Of a DNA stretch of 64,000 bases, positions 50,601 through 59,174 are shown piece after piece (the stretch's first letter is position 1; each line of letters starts with the position of its first letter). The position numbers and the translations under genes are program-made. The notes under the pieces are model-generated. The model was not told the origin of the DNA. It was given only the letters and a program-made list of their open reading frames with translations, and did no database searches. This stretch comes from an uncultured Lachnospiraceae bacterium (lineage in GTDB: Bacteria; Bacillota; Clostridia; Lachnospirales; Lachnospiraceae). Where the stretch lies: contig CAKRPI010000002.1 of assembly GCA_934376945.1 (NCBI GenBank), positions 9,071 to 73,070 of the forward strand. Reading direction: 5' to 3'.

Positions 50601-52239
50601 GACCAGACTTTCAACACCGGGTGTGAGCCTGATCTCTCCGCCGCCGCATCATGATATTTATTCTATTGAGGATTTGGCACAGCTGATTTATGATCTGAAG
50701 AATGCAAACCGCCAGGCAGATATTTCAGTAAAACTGGTATCAGAGGCAGGAGTCGGAACGGTTGCGGCGGGTGTCGCAAAGGCAGGTGCGCAGGTTATTC
50801 TGATTTCCGGCTATGACGGAGGAACAGGTGCGGCACCGAAGAGTTCTATCCACAATGCAGGACTTCCATGGGAGCTCGGTCTTGCAGAGACGCATCAGAC
50901 GCTGATCATGAACGGACTGCGCAATAAGGTACGGATTGAGACGGATGGAAAGCTGATGAGCGGAAGAGATGTGGCGATTGCGGCATTGCTTGGCGCAGAA
51001 GAGTTTGGCTTTGCAACCGGACCGCTTGTGACCATGGGATGTGTCATGATGAGAGTCTGCAATCTTGATACGTGTCCGGTTGGTGTGGCAACCCAGAATC
51101 CGGAGCTGAGAAAACGCTTCCGCGGAAAACCGGAGTATGTTGTGAATTTTATGCGCTTTATCGCGCAGAATCTGCGGGAATACATGGCAAAGCTTGGTGT
51201 CCGGACAATCGATGAAATGGTTGGAAGAAGCGACCTTCTGAAGAAAAAAGAAGTCTGCAGAAATGAAAAAGGCTACAGCCTTGATCTTGGGAACATCCTG
51301 AATAATCCGTATGCAGGAAAAGGAGAAAAGGTAACGTTTGAGCCGGAAAAGGTCTATGATTTCGGCCTTGAGAAGACACTCGATATGAAAGTACTGCTTG
51401 CAAAGTTTGGACCGGCACTTGAAACCGGTGCAAAACGCAGCATTGAGATTGATGTAAAGAATACGGATCGGGCGTTTGGCACGATTTTTGGTTCTGAGAT
51501 CACAAGAAAATATCCGGAGGGACTGGAAGAGGATACGTATACTGTGAAATGCCATGGCGCCGGCGGGCAGAGCTTCGGAGCATTTATTCCAAAAGGACTG
51601 ACGCTGGAGCTTGTAGGAGACAGCAATGATTACTTTGGAAAGGGTCTTTCCGGAGGTAAGCTGATCGTATATCCGCCACAGAGTGTAAAGTATGCACACG
51701 ATGAAAATATTATTATCGGTAATGTGGCATTGTACGGTGCAACGAGCGGAAGTGCTTATATCAACGGCGTCGCAGGTGAACGTTTCTGCGTCCGCAATTC
51801 AGGAGCAGTGGCAGTCGTGGAAGGCGTTGGTGATCATGGATGCGAATATATGACAGGCGGACGCGCGGTGGTTCTTGGCAAGGTGGGCAAAAACTTTGCG
51901 GCCGGCATGAGCGGTGGTATCGTTTACGTATTGGATGAAAATTCGGATCTTTATACAAAAGTTAACAAAAAGATGGTAGAGATCGAAAAGCTGACCTCCA
52001 AGTATGATGTGCTGGAGCTTAAGGATATGATTAACGATCATGTAAAATATACGAATTCTGAAAAGGGTAAGGAGATCCTTGAGAATTTCAGCGATTACCT
52101 GCCTAAATTTAAGAAAATTATTCCGCATGAATATAAGGAAATGCAAATGGCAATTGTTCAGATGGAAGAAAAGGGCCTGAGCAGTGAGCAGGCACAGATC
52201 GAAGCTTTTTATGCACATATGAATGAGAAGGCTGAGTAG
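47674..52239 (+). CDS. gltB: Glutamate synthase large subunit
   Basis: The 1521-residue product is counted from ATG 47674 after AGGAGG. The amidotransferase nucleophile is Cys26 in [10 protein letters not shown], after a short propeptide to be removed. [22 protein letters not shown] follows. The FMN barrel has [17 protein letters not shown] and [11 protein letters not shown]. The iron-sulphur Cys cluster is [19 protein letters not shown]. The beta-helical GltB C-terminal domain has [15 protein letters not shown]. It makes glutamate from glutamine and 2-oxoglutarate with GltD. Length and domains are complete. Confidence 0.96.
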   Translation: [1521 protein letters not shown]

Positions 52240-52251
52240 GAGGTGTGAAAA

Positions 52252-53736
52252 ATGGGAAAACCAACCGGATTTATGGAATACAAAAGAGAAAATGATCTGG
52301 AAATCGCACCATTGCAACGAATCCAGAATTTTGAGGAATTTCATGTGCCGCTTTCCCTGGAAAAGCAGCAGAGACAAGGCGCAAGATGTATGGCGTGCGG
52401 CGTGCCGTTCTGTCAGGCAGGGGTGATGATCGGAGGCATGGCCTCCGGCTGCCCGCTGAACAATCTGGTGCCGGAATGCAATGACCTTGTGTATCATGGA
52501 AACTGGGAAGAGGCATATCGAAGACTGACAAAAACACACTGTTTTCCGGAGTTTACTTCACGGGTCTGCCCGGCACTGTGCGAGGCTGCCTGCACGTGCA
52601 ATCTGGATACAGATCCGGTTGCAACAAAAGCAAACGAGAGGGCTATTATTGAGCATGCTTATGAAACGGGACTGGTGAAGCCATGTCCGCCGGAGGTGCG
52701 CACCGGAAAAAAGGTCGCGGTGGTCGGAAGTGGACCGTCTGGGCTTGCAGCGGCCATGCAGCTCAATAAGCGCGGCCATAAGGTAACGGTATATGAGCGG
52801 AATGACCGAATCGGAGGTCTTTTGCGTTATGGAATTCCGAATATGAAGCTTGACAAAAAGGTGATCGACCGTCGTCTTGCAATCATGGAGGCGGAAGGAA
52901 TTGAATTCGTGACAAATGCAAATATCGGCGAGAATGTAAAGGCGGAAGAACTGCTGAAGCAATATGATGCAGTTGTGCTGGCATGTGGTGCTTCCAATCC
53001 TCGTGATATCAAGGCTCCGGGAAGGGAAGCAAAGGGAATCTATTTTGCAGTTGACTTTCTGAAAGCAACAACAAAGAGTCTGCTGGATTCGGGCTTTGCG
53101 GATAAAAAATTTATTTCTGCAAAAGGAAAGCATGTGATTGTGATTGGCGGCGGCGATACAGGAAATGATTGTGTCGGTACTTCGATCCGGCTTGGCGCGG
53201 CTTCGGTGACGCAGCTGGAGATGATGCCAAAGGCGCCGGATACACGTACGGCAGCGAATCCATGGCCGCAGTGGCCGAGAGTTTGCAAGACGGATTATGG
53301 ACAGCAGGAAGCGATTGCTGTATTCGGACATGATCCGCGTCTTTATACGACAACGGTAAAAGAGTTTATCATGAATAAAAAAGGCGAGCTCTGTAAAGTA
53401 GTGCTGCAGAAACTGGAAGGAAAACGCGATGAAAAGAGCGGAAGAATGATGATGGTTCCGGTTGAAGGCAGTGAGGAGACGGTAAAGGCAGATATTGTGC
53501 TGATCGCAGCTGGTTTTCTTGGTTCGCAGAAATATGTGACCGATGCATTTAAGGTCGAGCTCGATGGAAGAACGAACGTGAAAACGAATCCGGGCGCATT
53601 TGCAACAAGCGTTCCGAAGGTGTTTACAGCGGGCGACATGCACCGTGGACAGTCTCTGGTGGTGTGGGCGATCCGGGAAGGTCGTGAGGCGGCAAAAGAG
53701 GTGGACAGATATCTGATGGGATATACAAATCTGTAA
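52252..53736 (+). CDS. gltD: Glutamate synthase small subunit
   Basis: A 494-residue subunit 12 bp after gltB, with AGGAGGTG before the ATG. Iron-sulphur Cys are in CMACGVPFCQAG and CPALCEAACTCNL. The FAD fold has VVGSGPSGLAAAMQL and the NADPH fold VIGGGDTGNDCVGTSI. GDMHRGQSLVVWAIREGREA closes the protein. It passes electrons from NADPH to GltB. Confidence 0.95.
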   Translation: MGKPTGFMEYKRENDLEIAPLQRIQNFEEFHVPLSLEKQQRQGARCMACGVPFCQAGVMIGGMASGCPLNNLVPECNDLVYHGNWEEAYRRLTKTHCFPEFTSRVCPALCEAACTCNLDTDPVATKANERAIIEHAYETGLVKPCPPEVRTGKKVAVVGSGPSGLAAAMQLNKRGHKVTVYERNDRIGGLLRYGIPNMKLDKKVIDRRLAIMEAEGIEFVTNANIGENVKAEELLKQYDAVVLACGASNPRDIKAPGREAKGIYFAVDFLKATTKSLLDSGFADKKFISAKGKHVIVIGGGDTGNDCVGTSIRLGAASVTQLEMMPKAPDTRTAANPWPQWPRVCKTDYGQQEAIAVFGHDPRLYTTTVKEFIMNKKGELCKVVLQKLEGKRDEKSGRMMMVPVEGSEETVKADIVLIAAGFLGSQKYVTDAFKVELDGRTNVKTNPGAFATSVPKVFTAGDMHRGQSLVVWAIREGREAAKEVDRYLMGYTNL

Positions 53737-53840
53737 GGGTATCTGTGAATAATCACAGGAAATGATGTGCGAGTATAGAAACAGGCATAAAAGCAATCAC
53801 AGGAAACGGACATAGAAAACAGCATAGAAAAAAGAAAGAT

Positions 53841-53879
53841 GGACATGCCCCGGGAAAATAAGCTTCCCGGGGCATGTCC
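53841..53879 (+). terminator. Perfect 16-bp stem-loop after gltD
   Basis: GGACATGCCCCGGGAA pairs without mismatch with TTCCCGGGGCATGTCC over a 7-base loop. GCTTTAACG follows, so there is only a short T stretch. It may terminate, protect mRNA ends or act on both strands. Confidence 0.6.
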
Positions 53880-53908
53880 GCTTTAACGACAACGCGGTAA
53901 AGAGCTTA

Positions 53909-53941
53909 CAAGCAGTGAAGTGAACTGCGAATATCTGCTTT
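53909..53941 (+). repeat. Degenerate module B repeat, copy 8
   Basis: CAAGCAGTGAAGTGAACTGC to ATCTGCTTT aligns with module B with about seven changes, some compensating in the stem (AAGCAGT.../...CTGCTT). It appears to be an old copy. The 378-bp gap 53737-54114 otherwise holds the stem-loop and the promoter below. Confidence 0.55.
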
Positions 53942-54008
53942 GACACTGCACTCCGGCAGCATAATAATGCAATACGGAAACCGGAAATCCTGAAGAGTAA
54001 GATGGGTG

Positions 54009-54037
54009 TTGCATATGGAAAAAAAATTCTTTATAAT
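54009..54037 (+). promoter_or_regulatory. Promoter of the amidotransferase gene
   Basis: TTGCAT (54009-54014), 17-bp spacer, TATAAT (54032-54037). Confidence 0.7.
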
Positions 54038-54114
54038 AGGTAGGCAGTCAGAAACAGGCTGCCGGAAATATTACCAGAACACAGAAGAACTGCAGAAAAA
54101 TGGAGGCAGGAAAA

Positions 54115-54795
54115 ATGGAAACAGAAAGAGAAATCTTGAAAATAGCAATTCCGGTACTGGATATGGTAACAACGAATTATGAAAATGCGCTGCAGGAGTC
54201 GGGCGCACAGCCGATTGTCATAAAAGAGGTCTGTGATCCGCTTGCGTACGACGGGCTGCTTCTCCCAGGCGGGGATGACGTCGATCCGGCACGCTTTGGT
54301 CAGGAATTAAATGGAAGTCTCGGAATCAGTCGGGAACTGGATGCGCTGCAGTTTGAGGTGCTGGATCGTTTTGTGAAAGCAGGAAAGCCCGTGCTTGGTA
54401 TTTGCAGAGGTCATCAGGTGATCAATATTTATTTTGGAGGGGATTTGATTCAGGACCTTGGCGAAAAGAATGAATGCCACAGACGGACCGGAGATCAGGA
54501 TAAAGTGCACAGAAGTATCACAAAGCCGGGGACATGGCTGGAAGAACTGTACGGGACAGAATATCCGACAAACAGTGCGCATCATCAGGCAGTCGGCGCA
54601 GTCGGAACGGGCCTGAAAACCGTATCGCTGTCAGAGGATGGTGTGATAGAGGCACTTGTTCATGAATCATTACCGATTTATTCAACCCAGTGGCATCCGG
54701 AGAGAATGTGTTTTGCAAATCGCCGGGAGGATACAGTGGATGGAAGCCGTGTGATTCGGTTTTTCCTCGATGTATGCAGGAAAAAGGCGGAGTAA
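54115..54795 (+). CDS. Class I glutamine amidotransferase (peptidase C26, PuuD-like)
   Basis: A 226-residue protein from ATG 54115 after GGAGGCAGG. GLLLPGGDDVDPARFGQ, the nucleophile Cys in VLGICRGHQVINIYFGG, and the His/Glu in STQWHPERM give a full Cys-His-Glu triad. The C26 group hydrolyses gamma-glutamyl bonds such as gamma-glutamyl-GABA. No polyamine genes are nearby, so the substrate is open. Confidence 0.85.
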   Translation: METEREILKIAIPVLDMVTTNYENALQESGAQPIVIKEVCDPLAYDGLLLPGGDDVDPARFGQELNGSLGISRELDALQFEVLDRFVKAGKPVLGICRGHQVINIYFGGDLIQDLGEKNECHRRTGDQDKVHRSITKPGTWLEELYGTEYPTNSAHHQAVGAVGTGLKTVSLSEDGVIEALVHESLPIYSTQWHPERMCFANRREDTVDGSRVIRFFLDVCRKKAE

Positions 54796-54911
54796 AATAT
54801 GAAATTTCCTTGTGAAGTGTCTGCATCCATGTTAGAATAAAAGGTAAACGTGATGAAAACGGGCTTTTCTTACCGGAAAGCCCGAAACAGAATTCAGAAC
54901 GGAGGATCCGA

Positions 54912-56390
54912 ATGAAACTGACAAAATTACTGGAGAGACTGGAATATCGTTGCCTGCAGGGGCAGATGGATGTCGAAGTCAGAGATATTATTAATGATTC
55001 AAGAAAAGCAGGGGAGGGTTCCCTTTTTTTCTGCATAAAAGGAGCAGTAACTGATGGCCATAAATATGCGGCACAGGTAGCGAAGGCCGGTGCAAAAGTG
55101 CTGATCGTGGAAGAGGCGGTGGATGTACCGCAGGATGTGACTGTGATCCGGGTTAAGGATTCAAGATATGCGATGGCACTGATCTCGGCTGCTTTTTATG
55201 GTTATCCGGCAGAGCAGATGAAGATCATCGGTGTGACCGGAACGAAAGGAAAGACCACAACAACGTATATGGTAAAGTCGATCCTGGAGTCAGCGGGCTA
55301 TAAGGTTGGACTGATTGGTACGATTGAAGCAATCATCGGTGACAGGGTGATACCGGCAAATAATACGACACCGGAATCGATGACAATCCAGAAGTATTTC
55401 AGGCAGATGGCAGATGAAGGCTGCCAGATCGCAGTAATGGAAGTTTCTTCTCAGGGCCTGATGCTGAACCGCACGGCCGGAATTCCGTTTGAGCTTGGTA
55501 TTTTTACAAATATTGAACCGGATCATATCGGACCGGCTGAGCATGCAAGCTTTGAAGATTATATGGAATGCAAAAGTCTGCTGTTCCGTCAGTGCAGGGT
55601 AGGGATCATGAATGCGGATGATCCGCATCTTGCAGACATTTTAAAGGGGCATACCTGCGAGGTGGAGACCTTCGGACTTTCTGAAAAAGCAGATCTGCGT
55701 GCGGAAAATCTGGAACTGGTCAGTCGTCCTGGCTATCTTGGCATTCGCTATACAGTGACAGGAAAAATGCATTTTGATGTGGAAGTGGACATTCCTGGAA
55801 AATTCAGTGTGTATAATTCGCTGACGGCCATTGCAATCTGCCGCCATTTTAAGGTGCAGCCGGACCAGATTGTGGAAGCGTTAAAAAAGGCGAAGGTAAA
55901 AGGGCGTGTGGAAAAAGTAAAGGTTTCCGATGACTTTACGCTGATGATCGATTATGCACACAATGCGATGGCACTGGAAAGTCTGCTTACAACTCTGAAG
56001 GAGTACCATCCAAAGCGTCTTGTATGTATGTTTGGATGCGGTGGAAACCGCTCGAAGCTGCGGCGTTATGAGATGGGAGAGGTTTCCGGAAAAATTGCAG
56101 ATTTCACGATTATTACCTCAGATAACCCGCGTTATGAGAAACCGGAAGAGATTATCGAAGATATTGTTACCGGCATCCAAAAGACCAATGGAAAGTACGT
56201 TACCATTGTAAACCGTAAAGAGGCGATTGCGTATGCAATCCATCATGGGCAGCCGGGTGATGTGATTGTTCTTGCAGGAAAAGGTCATGAAGATTATCAG
56301 GAGATTGAGGGAAAGAAATATCCGATGGATGAGCGCGTGCTGATTCAGGAGATCCTCATGGAAGACAGGAAGAAAGCAGAACAGAAGTAA
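54912..56390 (+). CDS. murE: UDP-MurNAc-tripeptide synthetase (meso-DAP type)
   Basis: A 492-residue Mur ligase after GGAGGATCCG. The ATP loop is GVTGTKGKTTTTYMVKSIL; NNTTPESMTIQKYFR and VMEVSSQGLMLNR follow. The amino acid-selecting motif is SDNPRYEKPEEI. The DNPR form is that of meso-diaminopimelate enzymes, which predicts an A1-gamma type wall. It adds the third residue of the stem peptide in the cytoplasm. It stands apart from a dcw cluster and only 32 bp before priA. Confidence 0.94.
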   Translation: MKLTKLLERLEYRCLQGQMDVEVRDIINDSRKAGEGSLFFCIKGAVTDGHKYAAQVAKAGAKVLIVEEAVDVPQDVTVIRVKDSRYAMALISAAFYGYPAEQMKIIGVTGTKGKTTTTYMVKSILESAGYKVGLIGTIEAIIGDRVIPANNTTPESMTIQKYFRQMADEGCQIAVMEVSSQGLMLNRTAGIPFELGIFTNIEPDHIGPAEHASFEDYMECKSLLFRQCRVGIMNADDPHLADILKGHTCEVETFGLSEKADLRAENLELVSRPGYLGIRYTVTGKMHFDVEVDIPGKFSVYNSLTAIAICRHFKVQPDQIVEALKKAKVKGRVEKVKVSDDFTLMIDYAHNAMALESLLTTLKEYHPKRLVCMFGCGGNRSKLRRYEMGEVSGKIADFTIITSDNPRYEKPEEIIEDIVTGIQKTNGKYVTIVNRKEAIAYAIHHGQPGDVIVLAGKGHEDYQEIEGKKYPMDERVLIQEILMEDRKKAEQK

Positions 56391-56422
56391 GGTCAGTGAA
56401 CGCGAAAAGGAGCGGAAACCGG

Positions 56423-58672
56423 ATGGAATTATATGCGGATATCATTATTGATATCTCACACAGCCGGCTGGATCAGACGTTTCAGTACCGGGTACCGGAG
56501 GCGCTTGCAGAGGTACTGGAGCCGGGTAATGTGGTACAGGTGCCGTTTGGCCGCGGTGATCATTTGAAAAAAGGGTATGTGCTGCAGATTACAGATCACA
56601 CCTCGTATCCGCCGGAAAAGTTAAAGACCATCCAGTGTATTGAAACGGATCTTGCGGGCGCGGAATCAAAGCTGACGGCACTGGCTCTGTGGATCCGGGA
56701 TTATTATGGGTCATCAACGATACAGGCACTGCGCACGGTGCTTCCTTTCAGGGAAAAGGCAGCACCCAAAAAGAAAAAACGGATCGTGCGCAGGGTTTCA
56801 GACGAAGAGGCCAGGCAGCTTTTAGCAGAATTTCGCAGAAAGCATCAGACGGCGCGCGCCAGGCTTCTGGAAGCACTGATCCAGGAGCCGGTGCTGCCAA
56901 TGGAGCTTGCAACCGGCAGCCTTCGGATCACGCAGTCTGTGATCCGACCAATGGAGGAGGCAGGGATTCTTGCGTGTGAAACGGAACAGATCTACCGTAC
57001 TCCGGCTGTTCTGGAGGATTTGAAAGCACAGGAGCATAATACGGAGCGCATGCAAACGGACGGAGATGGCATCTGCCTGAATCAGGAACAGCGTGATGCA
57101 GTCACAAAAATCTGCTTAAGCTGGGACAAACCGGAATGCTGGCTGATTCATGGGATTACCGGAAGCGGAAAAACGGCAGTGTATATCGAGCTGATCGCAC
57201 ATGCTTTGGAGAAGGGGCAACAGGCTATCCTGCTGATTCCGGAAATCTCGCTGACTTATCAGAATGTACTGCGGTTTTATCGCCGTTTTGGAGAGCGGAT
57301 CTCAATTCTGCATTCCAGACTTTCCCAGGCGGAGCGTTATGATCAGTTTGAACGGGCAAGAAACGGGGAGATTGATGTGATGATCGGACCGAGATCGGCT
57401 CTTTTCACTCCGTTTCCGAAGCTTGGAATTATTATCATAGATGAAGAGCACGAAGCTTCTTACCGGAGTGAGACTGTGCCGCGTTACCATGCACGGGAGA
57501 CTGCGCGAAGACGTGCGCAGCTGGAGGGAGCGCAGCTGGTGCTCGGCAGTGCAACCCCTTCGATGGAGGCCTATTACGGAGCGGAAAACGGACTGTACCG
57601 GTTGATCGAGCTGCGGAGGAGGGCAACAGGCGGTACACTTCCTGCGGTGACAACCGTGGATCTGAGGCAGGAACTAAAAGAAGGAAACCGGTCAATTTTA
57701 AGCAGGCTTTTATATGAAAAGATGCGTCAGACGCTGGAAAAAAAACAGCAGATTCTGTTGTTTTTGAACAGAAGAGGTTATTCCGGCTTTATCTCGTGCC
57801 GGGCATGCGGTTATGTGGTGAAATGCCCTCATTGCGATGTTTCCCTTTCCCTGCATCGCGGAGGACGGCTGGTTTGTCATTATTGTGGTTATATGCAGGA
57901 GACGGTAAAAAACTGTCCGGCGTGCGGATCACCGTATATAGGAGGCTTTAAAGCAGGCACGCAGCAGATTGAGGAAATTGTACAAAAAGCATTTCCTGGT
58001 GTGCGTACGCTTCGCATGGATGCGGATACCACGCGCGGAAAGGACGGGCATACAGAGATTCTGAGGGCGTTCGGAAACCACGAAGCAGATATTCTGATCG
58101 GTACCCAGATGATCGTGAAGGGACATGATTTCCCGGGAGTTACGCTGGTTGGGATACTTGCGGCGGATCTGTCGCTGCACGTAAATGATTACCGGGCAGC
58201 GGAGCGGACCTTTCAGCTGCTTGTGCAGGCGGCCGGCAGGGCCGGAAGGGGAAAGGACCGGGGCGAGGTGGTGATTCAGACGTATGATCCAGAGCATTAT
58301 GCCATTGTATGTGCAGCAAAGCAGGCGTATAAGCCGTTTTATGAGCAGGAAATGGCGTATCGGCGGCTTGCATTGTATCCACCGGCAGGAGGACTGATGG
58401 CAGTACATTTATCGGGAACGGATGAAGCGCAGCTTCTGATGGCGGCAGAGTATCTCGCAAAATTTATTCGTCAGGTATCCGGTCATTATCAGGCGGCTGT
58501 GATTGGACCTGCAGATGAGACAATTGCAAAAATTAACGATGTTTACCGCAAGGCAGTCTACGTAAAGCATGAAACGACCAGGAAGCTGATTGCAGTAAAA
58601 AACATTGTAGAACAATATATTGAGATGAATGAAGGATTCCGGGAGATCCGGATTCAGTTTGAAATGAATTAG
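56423..58672 (+). CDS. priA: Primosomal replication restart helicase PriA
   Basis: The 749-residue product is counted from ATG 56423 after AAAAGGAGCGG. The N-terminal DNA-binding region has DQTFQYRVPE; Walker A is ITGSGKTAVYIEL; DEEH is in IIIDEEHEASYRS. The zinc-binding insert has CRACGYVVKCPHC and CHYCGYMQETVKNCPACG. Helicase motifs VI (QAAGRAGRG) follow. It restarts stalled forks. The zinc insert is complete. Confidence 0.95.
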   Translation: MELYADIIIDISHSRLDQTFQYRVPEALAEVLEPGNVVQVPFGRGDHLKKGYVLQITDHTSYPPEKLKTIQCIETDLAGAESKLTALALWIRDYYGSSTIQALRTVLPFREKAAPKKKKRIVRRVSDEEARQLLAEFRRKHQTARARLLEALIQEPVLPMELATGSLRITQSVIRPMEEAGILACETEQIYRTPAVLEDLKAQEHNTERMQTDGDGICLNQEQRDAVTKICLSWDKPECWLIHGITGSGKTAVYIELIAHALEKGQQAILLIPEISLTYQNVLRFYRRFGERISILHSRLSQAERYDQFERARNGEIDVMIGPRSALFTPFPKLGIIIIDEEHEASYRSETVPRYHARETARRRAQLEGAQLVLGSATPSMEAYYGAENGLYRLIELRRRATGGTLPAVTTVDLRQELKEGNRSILSRLLYEKMRQTLEKKQQILLFLNRRGYSGFISCRACGYVVKCPHCDVSLSLHRGGRLVCHYCGYMQETVKNCPACGSPYIGGFKAGTQQIEEIVQKAFPGVRTLRMDADTTRGKDGHTEILRAFGNHEADILIGTQMIVKGHDFPGVTLVGILAADLSLHVNDYRAAERTFQLLVQAAGRAGRGKDRGEVVIQTYDPEHYAIVCAAKQAYKPFYEQEMAYRRLALYPPAGGLMAVHLSGTDEAQLLMAAEYLAKFIRQVSGHYQAAVIGPADETIAKINDVYRKAVYVKHETTRKLIAVKNIVEQYIEMNEGFREIRIQFEMN

Positions 58673-58683
58673 GAGGAACTAAC

Positions 58684-59169
58684 ATGGCATTAAGACAGAT
58701 CAGAATTATGGGAGACGAAAAACTGGAGAAGGTGTGCAGACCGGTGAAAGCGGTGACAGACCGTGACCGTGAGCTGATTCAGGATATGCTGGATACCATG
58801 TATGACGCAAATGGCGTCGGACTTGCAGCACCGCAGGTTGGAGTGCTGAAACGTATCGTTGTTATTGATATCGGAGAAGGCCCGATCATTATGATCAATC
58901 CGGAGATTCTGGAGACATCCGGTTCTCAGACCGGACAGGAGGGCTGCTTAAGTCTTCCGGGACAAGCAGGTATTGTAACCAGACCGAATTACGTAAAGGT
59001 ACGTGCACTTGATGAAAATGGAGAGGCGTACGAGTTTGAAGGTACAGAGCTTCTGGCACGTGCAGTCTGCCACGAATGCGACCATTTGGACGGCATCATG
59101 TATGTGCGCCATGTAGAGGGCGAACTGATGGATGTGTCAGGAGAAGAGGAAGAAGAAATCGAGGAGTGA
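58684..59169 (+). CDS. def: Peptide deformylase
   Basis: A 161-residue metalloenzyme. The three family motifs are GVGLAAPQVG, QEGCLSLPG (metal Cys) and HECDHLDG (HExxH type, with Glu and two His). It removes the N-formyl group from new proteins. TTAGGAGGAAC precedes the ATG. It has a short acidic C-terminal tail. Confidence 0.96.
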   Translation: MALRQIRIMGDEKLEKVCRPVKAVTDRDRELIQDMLDTMYDANGVGLAAPQVGVLKRIVVIDIGEGPIIMINPEILETSGSQTGQEGCLSLPGQAGIVTRPNYVKVRALDENGEAYEFEGTELLARAVCHECDHLDGIMYVRHVEGELMDVSGEEEEEIEE

Positions 59170-59174
59170 TCGGA

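Noticed and set aside
50740-51699. 319-residue minus-strand frame opposite gltB
   Set aside because: Antisense shadow of the conserved FMN and GXGXG parts of GltB.
52558-53796. 412-residue minus-strand frame opposite gltD
   Set aside because: Antisense of a clear gltD gene, with no family pattern and an unnatural composition rich in Cys, His and Arg.
54857-54884. CGGGCTTT/AAAGCCCG hairpin before murE as terminator
   Set aside because: The T-run is missing on the + strand, and no minus-strand gene is present to use the reverse orientation.
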